Source: CANKHA01 sp034668785 (lineage in GTDB: Bacteria; Pseudomonadota; Alphaproteobacteria; Rhizobiales; Xanthobacteraceae). From it: a DNA stretch of 34,425 nucleotides. Shown here in pieces: positions 16,298 to 23,850 of the stretch (position 1 is its first letter; every line of letters starts with the position of its first letter). A program made the translations under genes and the position numbers. A model generated the notes under the pieces. The model was given only the letters and a program-made list of their open reading frames with translations. It searched no databases and was not told the origin of the DNA. Location: the NCBI GenBank assembly GCA_034668785.1, contig JAXDOS010000262.1:1-34425 (forward strand). Reading direction: 5' to 3'.

Positions 16298-17587
16298 TTA
16301 GCGACGGCCGCTGTGGTCCCGGTCCGGGCGGTCATCGTTGGGCGTCGTGAACACGGCGATGCAGCCGTTCGCGTCGACTCCGCCCAAGGAGCCGCAGATT
16401 GTGCTGACCCCGGCGGGAATCGGTACAAACACCTTGTTCAGGATAGGATCAGCGGCGACGGAATGGACATTCCGGCCAGCGATGTTCTTACCCGCCGTAA
16501 TGGCATCGGGATCCGCCTTGATATCCCCACCGGACTGCTCTCCGCCGCCGCCACCGGGCAATTCGGCGTCGACGACGCCGAGCAACTGGTTCGCACCGAC
16601 GGCTGCCGAGCGCGCCAGGAAGTAGTGGCCGTCGCCGGGGTTGAACCACACCATGTCGGAGCCCGACTCGTTGGCAAGCGTCTTGATGACCGCACCGTTG
16701 CGATCATCGATGACCGCGGTCGGATGATTGGCGCCACCGGGTCCGTTGCAGCCGAGAAGGATTTGATGATCCGGCCCGATTGCCATGCCTTGCGGCGAGT
16801 CGCAGCTGGCCAACGGGATGATGAAGGTCTTCTCGACTTTCATCGACACCGGGTCGATCACCGCCACGCCCCCGGTCCCAGGGGGCTGTCCGGCGATGCC
16901 GGGGATGGAGATATAGAATTTTCCGGTGCGATGATCCCATTGGCACTGTTCGGCGCCGTTATTCGAGTTCGGCGCACCATTCGTTCCGTTGAACGGAATC
17001 TTCGCCAGCACCGAATAGGAAGTGGTGGAGATGATGGTAGCGAATGGAGTCGGATCGGCATTGTTGGCCGCCAGGACGAGATGATGCCGCGGGTCGAAGC
17101 AGAGTTCGTCGGAGCGCGCGACGCCGCCCGTGAAGATCGTGTGCGTGAGCTGCTGCGAGAACAGATCGATCACCTTGACGGAGCTCGATCCCACGGGCGC
17201 GCACGGAGTCGGGTGGCCGACACCTGTGCACGGAGCGTCTCCGACCCAGACCTCGCGATGGCCGACGATCACCACGCCGTCGGGGCCCGAAGTGTCGTTG
17301 TTTCCGGTCGGGCCGACGAATCCGCCCTTGAGCTGCGTTAGCACCGCATTTGTCGTGGTGTCGATGACGTCGACCGACTGATTGGTGCGGTCGCCGAGGA
17401 TGTAGAGGCCGATCACCGGATCGACGAAGCTGATGTCGAAGGATACGATTTTCTGGCCGCCCGGCAGCGAGATGACGGCTGTCGGCGCGAAGACTTCGTC
17501 GGTGGCCACTGCAGAGACCGCTGGAACTAGCGCAGCCGCCGCAACCGCAAAGGCAAGACAAGCCATTCCGCGAGAGTAAGCACGCAT
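16298..17587 (-). CDS. Exported beta-propeller protein (YncE/40-residue repeat type, 429 aa)
   Basis: A signal peptide follows MRAYSRGMACLAFAVAAAAL. The mature part shows repeating propeller blades: SVDVIDTTTNAVLTQLKGG, GSSSVKVIDLFSQQLTHTIF, SVLAKIPFNG, GVAVIDPVSMKVEKTFIIPL, PTAVIDDRNGAVIKTLANE and a last strand GCIAVFTTP. Each has the V.VID...... V......G pattern of YncE-like proteins, usually exported and binding surface or small ligands. Several Cys lie in loops and could make disulphides. AGGAGAGG about 7 bases upstream of ATG 17587 decides the start over the longer frame. Three inverted repeats lie just upstream (17611-17660). No enzyme motif is seen; function unknown. Confidence 0.85.
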   Translation of the reverse strand: MRAYSRGMACLAFAVAAAALVPAVSAVATDEVFAPTAVISLPGGQKIVSFDISFVDPVIGLYILGDRTNQSVDVIDTTTNAVLTQLKGGFVGPTGNNDTSGPDGVVIVGHREVWVGDAPCTGVGHPTPCAPVGSSSVKVIDLFSQQLTHTIFTGGVARSDELCFDPRHHLVLAANNADPTPFATIISTTSYSVLAKIPFNGTNGAPNSNNGAEQCQWDHRTGKFYISIPGIAGQPPGTGGVAVIDPVSMKVEKTFIIPLASCDSPQGMAIGPDHQILLGCNGPGGANHPTAVIDDRNGAVIKTLANESGSDMVWFNPGDGHYFLARSAAVGANQLLGVVDAELPGGGGGEQSGGDIKADPDAITAGKNIAGRNVHSVAADPILNKVFVPIPAGVSTICGSLGGVDANGCIAVFTTPNDDRPDRDHSGRR

Positions 17588-17610
17588 TTCTACCTCTCCT
17601 AATTCTTTAC

Positions 17611-17660
17611 GCTCCATTCAACTGGAGCTATTAGGACGCTATATTAGCGTTTCGACGAAA
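17611..17660 (-). promoter_or_regulatory. Cluster of three inverted repeats upstream of the beta-propeller gene
   Basis: GCTCCA-TTCAAC-TGGAGC (17611-17628), ACGCTA-TAT-TAGCGT (17636-17650) and TTTCG-A-CGAAA (17650-17660) are all perfect in their arms and lie 24-73 bases before the start codon, where an operator or promoter would be. On the minus strand the middle one contains TAATAT, a plausible -10. The binding protein is unknown. Confidence 0.4.
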
Positions 17661-17858
17661 ACAATTCGCCGCCGCATTTACTGCACGATTATTTAGCTTG
17701 CACTGCCGCGATTTATTTACGTGATTTTTACTTGCAGTTTATTTTCGTCGGCCAAGAAATCGCAATTCACTTACAGAGGAAAAGTCTTTGGGAGACTACT
17801 CAGCCGCGCGTTTTCAAGCGTGGTATGAAATGCGTCCCGCTACGCAACGGTGTCCCCC

Positions 17859-18212
17859 ATGTCCGCGTTCATCCCTCCCTATCTGCTGCCCATTCTCCTG
17901 CTCATCGGCTCGAACATATTCATGACGCTGGCCTGGTACGGGCATTTGCGCTTCAAGGAAGTGCCGCTCGGCTACGTCATCGTTGCGAGTTGGGGGATCG
18001 CGTTTGTTGAATATTGTTTGGCGGTGCCGGCCAACCGCTGGGGCAGTGCCATCTACACGACGGCGCAACTCAAGACCATGCAGGAGGTGATTACGCTCCT
18101 GGTGTTCGCTGGATTTTCCTTGCTCTATCTCAAGGAGCCGCTCGGATGGAACCACGCCGTCGGCTTCGCCTTGATCGCTGCGGGCGCCTTCTTCGTATTC
18201 CAGAAATGGTGA
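17859..18212 (+). CDS. DMT-superfamily small membrane protein, DUF486 family (117 aa)
   Basis: DUF486 proteins are four-helix inner-membrane proteins of the drug/metabolite transporter superfamily. The family signature is nearly complete: SNIFMTLAWYGHLRFKEVPL, ASWGIAFVEYCLAVPANRWG, TTAQLKTMQEVITLLVFAGF, LLYLKEPLGWNHAVGFALIA, with the last helix ending FFVFQKW. ATG 17859 is used; a GTG three codons upstream also exists. The substrate is unknown. It stands alone and converges with the small membrane gene ending at 18217, only four bases away. Confidence 0.93.
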   Translation: MSAFIPPYLLPILLLIGSNIFMTLAWYGHLRFKEVPLGYVIVASWGIAFVEYCLAVPANRWGSAIYTTAQLKTMQEVITLLVFAGFSLLYLKEPLGWNHAVGFALIAAGAFFVFQKW

Positions 18213-18216
18213 TGCG

Positions 18217-18423
18217 CTAGCGCGCCAGCGGCTCGCTGCTGTTCTCGATAGCGCCGAGCAGGTTCGCCCGCGCCATGCCGAGTGAAACCACGGTGGCGGC
18301 GACCGCGATGGAAATCGCGAGCGCGATGGTGGCGATCAGTGCCAAGGCGGTGCGCTGCCGCGCCGCCTGTTGCGGACGGATCGGCGGATCAAATCCGGTC
18401 CGGTCGTTCAAATCATTGCTCAT
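18217..18423 (-). CDS. Small single-pass membrane protein (68 aa)
   Basis: MSNDLNDRTGFDPPIRPQQA is a polar N-terminus, followed by one long hydrophobic segment (about residues 26-50, TALALIATIALAISIAVAAT) and a short tail ending SSEPLAR. This N-in single-span arrangement is typical of unnamed small inner-membrane proteins in Rhizobiales. The start is uncertain: ATG 18423 is chosen, but an ATG at 18468 in the same frame would add 15 polar residues. No strong ribosome binding site supports either. The stop TAG lies at the centre of the palindrome GCGCTAGCGC. Function unknown. Confidence 0.6.
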   Translation of the reverse strand: MSNDLNDRTGFDPPIRPQQAARQRTALALIATIALAISIAVAATVVSLGMARANLLGAIENSSEPLAR

Positions 18424-18586
18424 GTCTCGGCTCGTGTGCTCGCGGTCGGCGGCGTGCGAATCATTCATGGCGCCAACATCGTGGCGGATGCGGGCGCGCA
18501 TCCGGCCAGACTTGGGCGCTGCGATTGGGAAACGAAGGCTATTTGATGATCGCGGTTAACAAATGGTTAACGCCGCGGCCATCGCG

Positions 18587-19219
18587 TCATCCCGCGGCCA
18601 TTGCCACAGCGGGCTGCCACTCCATGGGCACATGAATGGGCTCGGCTGCGACGCGATCAACCCAGGCGCGGGTATTAGGAAAGCTGCTGAGGTCATAGTC
18701 GCATTCATGCGCGATGTGAGTGTAGGCGTAGAGCGCGATGTCGGCGATCGTGAGCCTGTCGCCGACAAAGAAACGATGCGCTTGGAGGTGCTTTTCCATC
18801 ACGCCGAGTGCGCGATAGCCTTCCTCCATCCAATCATCCAGCGCATGACGCTGCAATTCGCGGCCGCCCTTGATCAGCGACAGCCAGAACCAGGCCGCGC
18901 CGATATTCGGCTCCAGGCTATGCTGCTCGAAGAACATCCATTGCAGGATCATCGCCCGTTCGATGCGCTCATCCGGCGCCAGCGGCGTGCCGCCGGCTAC
19001 GTACCAGAGGATCGCATTGGACTCGGCGAGATAGCGCCCAGGCGCCACTTCCAGCAGCGGCACTTGGCCGCTTGGATTCATTGCCAGGAATTCCGGCGTG
19101 TGGCTCTCGCCCTTGAGGATGTCCACCTCGACCAGCCGATAGGGAATGCCGAGTTTGGCGAGCGCCAGCCGCACTTTGTAACTATTGCCGGAGCGCTGCA
19201 TCGAATAGAGCGTATACAT
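18587..19219 (-). CDS. Glutathione S-transferase family protein
   Basis: The 210-residue length and two-domain layout match cytosolic GSTs. The N-terminal thioredoxin-like domain has MYTLYSMQRSGNSYKVRLAL with Ser/Asn in place to activate glutathione, the cis-Pro segment NPSGQVPLLE, and LAESNAILWYVA (the E-S pair that holds the gamma-glutamyl group). The C-terminal helical domain includes FFVGDRLTIADIALYAYTHI, the N-capping box of GSTs. It conjugates or reduces electrophiles with glutathione; the substrate is not predictable. GAGGGGAA about 5 bases upstream sets the ATG at 19219. No adjacent pathway genes suggest a specific role. Confidence 0.95.
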   Translation of the reverse strand: MYTLYSMQRSGNSYKVRLALAKLGIPYRLVEVDILKGESHTPEFLAMNPSGQVPLLEVAPGRYLAESNAILWYVAGGTPLAPDERIERAMILQWMFFEQHSLEPNIGAAWFWLSLIKGGRELQRHALDDWMEEGYRALGVMEKHLQAHRFFVGDRLTIADIALYAYTHIAHECDYDLSSFPNTRAWVDRVAAEPIHVPMEWQPAVAMAAG

Positions 19220-19389
19220 CCGGTTCCCCTCGCAGGTGTGTGGCGGGAAAGGATCATCACATCGCGGCCAAACATTGACCGCGGGATGGAGCCTTCTCGT
19301 CGTTTCTCACTATGGTGTGAACGAATATGCGCACCGTATTGTGACGGTTTGCATCAAAGCCGCACTGCGCAATCTTCCAAAAGAGAAAT

Positions 19390-20709
19390 TTATTGCAGAG
19401 TAGCGCCGCGCGGGCTTGTTACGCGACACATGATGAACGCGAAAACCAGAATCATCATCGGCGCACCCAGCGGAATAAATGTCGTTTCGGCGAAGGTGCG
19501 CGCGATCAGCGGCACCAGCCACAATGCGGCGAGAGCAGTTTTTTCCCATGGCCGAAATCCGCAGGCCAGACCTTCGGCGGCAAAGAAAGCAATCGCCGGC
19601 GCCAGCACCATCAGGTCGTAATCGAGGCTGTAGGGTGTGGCGAGGATGGCGGCGATAATGAGTCCGGCGGCCTTCAGCCGGAATGACACGGCGCTGCGCC
19701 ACAGGCGGGCGACCGCGACAGCGAGAATGAGTGTGACGATGGCTTGTATCGCATAGGCGAGCGGCACCGGTCCGCCCCACATCCGCGTCCAGGAAAATAC
19801 ACTCTGGATCTTGTGCCAGCCCGTATCGCCGGCTTCCAGCACGACAGTGCGGGTGAAATCCGTGGAGGCCAGGAAGGCGGTCCACACCTGCGGCCCGAAA
19901 GCGAGCGTGGTGGCCAGCGCCAGCAGCGCGACCGTCGCGGCAGCGGCGGCAAAGGTTTTCCAGCGCCCGGTCGCAATCAGCACCAGCGGAATCAGCAGTC
20001 CGAATTGCGGCTTATAGGCCAGTAGGCCGAACAGGATGCCGGCAAGGAGAGGCCGACGATCGAGCACCACCAGCGCCGCGCCGATGAGTGCCGCTGTCAG
20101 GAAGCCGTTATGACCGTGGCCGAGATTGATGAAGACGGCAGGATAGGCGAGGGCTAGTAGAATCCAGAGGTTGTCGTACGCAACGCCGCGATTTCTCTCG
20201 TCATGCCCGGCCTTGTGCCGGGCATCCACGTCTTCTGGTCCCGAAGGTAAGAAAGACGTGGATGGCCGGGACGAGCCCGGCCATGACGATATCGAAACGA
20301 TGCTCCTTATTGCCCAAAGATAAAGCGCGAGCGTCACGCCCTGCCAAATGGCCAGCGCTAGCAGATAGGGCATCAGCGCCAGCAGCCCAGCGACGAAAAG
20401 GAAGAAGGGCGGATAATGCCATCCATAGAATGGCGTGGCAGCGCCGAAGAGTTGCTGCTCGCGCGCATGTTGCGCCGCTGGATCGAAAGCGAGTTCCGGC
20501 CGGCCGTCGCGCACATAAGTCCCGGCGGCATAGACATTGGCGAAATCAGTGCCGAGCGGCCGGCCTTGATAGTCGTTGACTCCCTGGGAAGTGATGAGGA
20601 TATAGAGCGCGCCGCCGAGTGTTGCGACCAGTAGGGCCAAAGCCCATAACCTGATCCGCTCCCGGGTGAGATAATCGCCGTTGCGCAGCAGGCCGAATAT
20701 GCCGGCCAT
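19390..20709 (-). CDS. Polytopic membrane glycosyltransferase, GT87 / DUF2029 type, with an in-frame repeat insertion
   Basis: The 439-residue protein has the same plan as the gene at 10669: a first helix at about 21-40, PLGTDFANVYAAGTYV with an acidic residue after it, WHYPPFFLF, LLAYKPQFGLLIPL, and TPYSLDYDLMVLAP. It should be a polyprenyl-phosphate-sugar dependent transferase at the membrane. Residues 141-171 (SSWPGSSRPSTSF...EDVDARHKAGHDE) do not belong to the family: they are encoded by the dispersed palindromic repeat at 20199-20290, inserted without breaking the frame in a loop between two membrane segments. The flanking WAIRSIVS and LWILLALAYPAVF read as normal family sequence. GGAGGAAGG before ATG 20709 gives a good start. 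The protein may still work, since the insertion is in a loop. Confidence 0.88.
   Translation of the reverse strand: MAGIFGLLRNGDYLTRERIRLWALALLVATLGGALYILITSQGVNDYQGRPLGTDFANVYAAGTYVRDGRPELAFDPAAQHAREQQLFGAATPFYGWHYPPFFLFVAGLLALMPYLLALAIWQGVTLALYLWAIRSIVSISSWPGSSRPSTSFLPSGPEDVDARHKAGHDERNRGVAYDNLWILLALAYPAVFINLGHGHNGFLTAALIGAALVVLDRRPLLAGILFGLLAYKPQFGLLIPLVLIATGRWKTFAAAAATVALLALATTLAFGPQVWTAFLASTDFTRTVVLEAGDTGWHKIQSVFSWTRMWGGPVPLAYAIQAIVTLILAVAVARLWRSAVSFRLKAAGLIIAAILATPYSLDYDLMVLAPAIAFFAAEGLACGFRPWEKTALAALWLVPLIARTFAETTFIPLGAPMMILVFAFIMCRVTSPRGATLQ
20199..20290 (-). repeat. Dispersed palindromic repeat inside the GT87 reading frame
   Basis: The minus strand from 20290 begins TCGTCATGGCCGGGCTCGTC and ends with GCCCGGC-ACAA-GGCCGGGC and ATGACGA. 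It contains two GC-rich hairpins and 8-bp terminal inverted repeats TCGTCATG/CATGACGA. It matches the copy at 32945-33032: the first 41 bases are identical and the last about 35 nearly so, with the middle diverged. No gene is carried; it is a REP/RPE-like element of the kind common in Bradyrhizobium relatives. Confidence 0.9.
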
Positions 20710-20838
20710 CGGGCCTTCCTCCGGGCCACAAAGGCGGCCTTCGGCGGTTCTAGCAAGGCGACGTTAAGCCGGGGTTAGAATCGTATCGCGCGAGCCATAC
20801 GCAGCCAGGCGCTCTTGCACGGAAGATGGAGTTAGAGA

Positions 20839-21810
20839 GTGCCGGTTGTGAAAACTCGAAGGCTTGGCCGGGAAATCCTGATCCAGATCGGCATCGCTCT
20901 TGCCACTCTCGTGGTGATCGAAGTCGTTTTAAGAATTCTGCAGCCGACCTACCTGATGCCTGAAAGAGCCGGCGTTTCGGGCTACGGCTATCGCTATGAC
21001 GCCGAAATCGGCTGGTCGCCTATTCCGGACGTGAAATCGCCCGACGTGCAAAACAACAGCCTCGGCCTTCGCGACAGCGAACCCGATGGATCCCGGCCCA
21101 CGGTCCTGTTCCTCGGCGATTCATTGGTCTGGGGCGTCGGCGCAGGCGTCACGACCGCCGATCGCTTCACGGAACTATTGAAGCCGCAATTTCCGAACCA
21201 TCAGATACTGAATGCCGGTGTCGCCGGTTATGGCACCGATCAGGAATACCTGATGCTTGCCCGGCTATGGGACAAGGTCAAACCCACGACGGTGGTGTTG
21301 ACCTTCTGCACGCTCAACGATCGCAACGATAATTCCCACAATGTCCGATACAATTATTACAAGCCCTACATCGAGCAAACCTCACCGAATGTATGGCAAT
21401 TCCGCGGACAGCCGGCGCCACCGCCGAAGCGCGATTACATGACCGAGAGCTGGTTTGCGCGTAATTCAATGCTCGGCCGCGTCGCCATGTCGGTTTACAT
21501 CGAGCTCCGTCATCGGCGGGTGACGGTGCCCGATCCGACCGAACATTTGGTCGGCATGATCCGCGACTTTGTGCAGAGTCACGGCGCCAAGCTCCTGGTC
21601 GGCATCCAGGACCGCGATGCTCAGCTTGAGACTTATCTAACGAGCCAGAACATTCCCTTCATGATTTTTGTCGGCGACGACATCTACGACCCGACCCGGC
21701 ATTGGACGGTAAAAGGCCAGGTTTTTGTAGCCGACCACTACGCCAAGCTGCTGTCCGAACATGGCGTGGCCCGGACCGTGGCTTCCGCCCCTGCCAACCC
21801 GGCGCCGTGA
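20839..21810 (+). CDS. SGNH/GDSL-type hydrolase, membrane-anchored (323 aa)
   Basis: After a basic N-terminus there is one hydrophobic segment (IGIALATLVVIEVVLRIL, about 17-34) that should anchor the protein with the enzyme domain outside. The SGNH blocks follow: FLGDSLVWGVG with nucleophile Ser95 (block I), NAGVAGYGTDQE (block II Gly), TLNDRND with Asn160 (block III) and RHWTVKG with His288 (block V). Such proteins are esterases or acyl hydrolases, and anchored forms often modify polysaccharides by adding or removing acetyl groups. The start is GTG 20839 with GGAG at 20828-20831 and 7-base spacing. It is divergent from the GT87 gene (130 bases apart), so both may be involved with envelope glycans, but this is inference from position only. 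Confidence 0.85.
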   Translation: MPVVKTRRLGREILIQIGIALATLVVIEVVLRILQPTYLMPERAGVSGYGYRYDAEIGWSPIPDVKSPDVQNNSLGLRDSEPDGSRPTVLFLGDSLVWGVGAGVTTADRFTELLKPQFPNHQILNAGVAGYGTDQEYLMLARLWDKVKPTTVVLTFCTLNDRNDNSHNVRYNYYKPYIEQTSPNVWQFRGQPAPPPKRDYMTESWFARNSMLGRVAMSVYIELRHRRVTVPDPTEHLVGMIRDFVQSHGAKLLVGIQDRDAQLETYLTSQNIPFMIFVGDDIYDPTRHWTVKGQVFVADHYAKLLSEHGVARTVASAPANPAP

Positions 21811-21940
21811 AGGTGGCGGGCGCGTCCGGCATCACGGAAATTGTGGGAACAGCCCACCTACAACTCTTGCCGGTCTGAGCCATGGGCTTTACTAACTGAG
21901 CGCGGCAGCAAGCACGGCTTGCATAATCCCTGGGTGTTAC

Positions 21941-23146
21941 ATGGCTTTCCTCGCGGACTCGCTCAAGCGCGTCAAACCTTCGGCCACCATCGCGGTGACG
22001 GATAAGGCGCGCGTGCTCAAAGCGGCGGGCCGCAACGTCATTGGCCTTGGCGTCGGCGAGCCCGACTTCGACACGCCGGACAACATCAAGCAGGCGGCGA
22101 TCAAGGCGATCGAGAGCGGCCGCGCCTCCAAATATACCGCGGTCGACGGCATCCCGGAGTTGAAGGCGGCAATCGCGCGCAAGTTCAAGCGCGAGAACGA
22201 ACTCGACTACAAGCCGTCGCAGATCATCGTCGGCACCGGCGGCAAGCAGGTGCTCTACAACGCCTTCATGGCGACGCTGAATCCCGGCGACGAGGTGATC
22301 ATCCCCGCGCCCTATTGGGTGAGCTATCCGGACATGGTGCTACTCGCCGGCGGCGAGCCGGTGCCGGTGGTGACTACCATGGAGTCCGGCTACAAGCTCA
22401 GCGCGCAGGCGTTGGAAAAGGCGATCACGCCCAAGACCAAATGGCTGTTGCTCAACTCGCCGTCGAACCCGACCGGCGCGGCCTATACCCATGCCGAGCT
22501 GAAGGCGCTGACCGACGTGCTGGTGCGGCACCCGCATGTCTGGGTGATGACCGACGATATGTATGAGCATCTGGTCTACGACGACTTCAAATACTTCACC
22601 CCGGCGCAGATCGAGCCGAAGCTTTATGAGCGGACGCTGACCATCAACGGCGTGTCGAAAGCCTATTGCATGACCGGCTGGCGCATCGGCTATGCCGGCG
22701 GGCCCGAACATCTCATCAAAGCGATGGCGATGATCCAATCGCAGTCGACGTCGAACCCGACCGCCGTGTCGCAATGGGCTTCGGTGGAGGCGCTCGACGG
22801 GCCGCAGGACTTCATTCCCAAGCACAACAAGATCTTCAAGGAGCGCCGCGACCTGGTGGTGTCCATGCTCAACCAGACCAAGGGCCTCAAATGTCCGAAG
22901 CCGGAGGGCGCCTTCTATGTCTATCCGTCTTGCGCCGGCACCATGGGCATGACGGCGCCCTCAGGAAAAAAGCTGGCGACGGATGAGGATTTCGTCACCG
23001 AACTGCTCGAAGCCGAAGGCGTCGCAGTGGTGCACGGCTCTGCCTTCGGTGTCGGGCCGGCGTTCCGCATTTCCTATGCGACCAAGACCGAAGACCTGGA
23101 AGAAGCCTGCCAGCGCATCCAACGTTTCTGCGGAAATCTCAAATAA
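21941..23146 (+). CDS. aatA: Aspartate aminotransferase (class I, PLP-dependent)
   Basis: The 401-residue protein matches the 1-beta type of aspartate aminotransferase in alphaproteobacteria, which interconverts aspartate and oxaloacetate with glutamate and 2-oxoglutarate. Landmarks are GLGVGEPDFDTP (35-46), YTAVDGIPELKAAIARKF, NPTG at 176-179, TDDMYEHLVY with Tyr208 stacking on the cofactor, SK at 239-240 with Lys240 the PLP-binding lysine, GWRIGY with Arg248, and FRISYAT near the end with the substrate carboxylate Arg. Some members of this group also use prephenate. The ATG at 21941 begins MAFLADSLKRVKPSATIAVT, the usual start; the ribosome binding site is weak. It is a single gene with no biosynthetic neighbours. 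Confidence 0.95.
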   Translation: MAFLADSLKRVKPSATIAVTDKARVLKAAGRNVIGLGVGEPDFDTPDNIKQAAIKAIESGRASKYTAVDGIPELKAAIARKFKRENELDYKPSQIIVGTGGKQVLYNAFMATLNPGDEVIIPAPYWVSYPDMVLLAGGEPVPVVTTMESGYKLSAQALEKAITPKTKWLLLNSPSNPTGAAYTHAELKALTDVLVRHPHVWVMTDDMYEHLVYDDFKYFTPAQIEPKLYERTLTINGVSKAYCMTGWRIGYAGGPEHLIKAMAMIQSQSTSNPTAVSQWASVEALDGPQDFIPKHNKIFKERRDLVVSMLNQTKGLKCPKPEGAFYVYPSCAGTMGMTAPSGKKLATDEDFVTELLEAEGVAVVHGSAFGVGPAFRISYATKTEDLEEACQRIQRFCGNLK

Positions 23147-23258
23147 GCGGCTGGCTCTTCGCTTCCGGCCCGGAAACGTGTAATAGCTGCAGCATTGATT
23201 TAGGCCGGGTTTCATCCGAGTCCGGCGGGCAGTTATTACTCAAACTCCGGGGGTTCCC

Positions 23259-23732
23259 ATGTTTCGCTTCTCAACAATCTTTACTTGTGCCGCGCTCGCC
23301 TGTTCTGTCGCTCCGGCCTCCGCGCAATCGCGCGTCGAGGTTGGCGCGCTTGAATGTCGCGGCGGCGCGTCAACGAGCTTCATCGTCGGTTCAGTCACCG
23401 AATTGAGCTGCGTGTTCCGGCCGAGCGCGGGGGGCACCGGCGAAAGGTATCGCGCGGTCATCCGCCACGTCGGTCTTGATCTCGGATTTACCGAACAATC
23501 GGCCGTCATTTGGGCCGTGCTGGCGCCAAGCAAAGTCATAGGCGCCGGAGATCTCGCCGGAAATTACGGCGGCGTCCAGGCCGGTGCTTCGGTCGGCGTC
23601 GGAGTGGGCGCCAATGTCTTGGTTGGCGGCTCCAACAATTCGTTCGCTCTGCAGCCGGTGAGCGTGCAGGCACAGACCGGACTTAGCGTCGCCGCCGGGA
23701 TTGCCAGTCTCGAACTGCGCTACGTCCGCTAA
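23259..23732 (+). CDS. DUF992 family exported protein (157 aa)
   Basis: A signal peptide MFRFSTIFTCAALACSVAPA ends at SAQ. The mature domain fits DUF992: VEVGALECRGGASTSFIVGS, ELSCVFRPSAGG, GERYRAVIRHVGLDLGFTE, IWAVLAPSK, GDLAGNYGGVQAGASVGVGV, GANVLVGGSNNSFALQPVSV, ending GIASLELRYVR. Members are secreted, all-beta and very common in Rhizobiales, with unknown function. The two Cys (residues 33 and 51) are conserved and likely disulphide-bonded. The ATG begins the signal peptide. It is a single gene; the neighbouring EF-G-like gene is not obviously related. Confidence 0.93.
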   Translation: MFRFSTIFTCAALACSVAPASAQSRVEVGALECRGGASTSFIVGSVTELSCVFRPSAGGTGERYRAVIRHVGLDLGFTEQSAVIWAVLAPSKVIGAGDLAGNYGGVQAGASVGVGVGANVLVGGSNNSFALQPVSVQAQTGLSVAAGIASLELRYVR

Positions 23733-23850
23733 GGGCTTCCCGGAAGAAGCGTCACCCAAGCGACAACGATGCCTCTTGCCAGGTTGGCTGCCGCCTGAAA
23801 CGATGGGTGGCGGATTTTGAACGAGCCCGATCGGTAACGAGGAGGCAGGC

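Noticed and set aside
18214..18223. Palindrome GCGCTAGCGC between convergent genes as a terminator
   Set aside because: Only 10 bases with no loop and no T run on either strand; noted only for its stop codon at the centre.
21811..21940. A tRNA-like or small RNA gene before the aminotransferase
   Set aside because: Only a 5-bp GTGGG/CCCAC stem is present; no cloverleaf or terminator.
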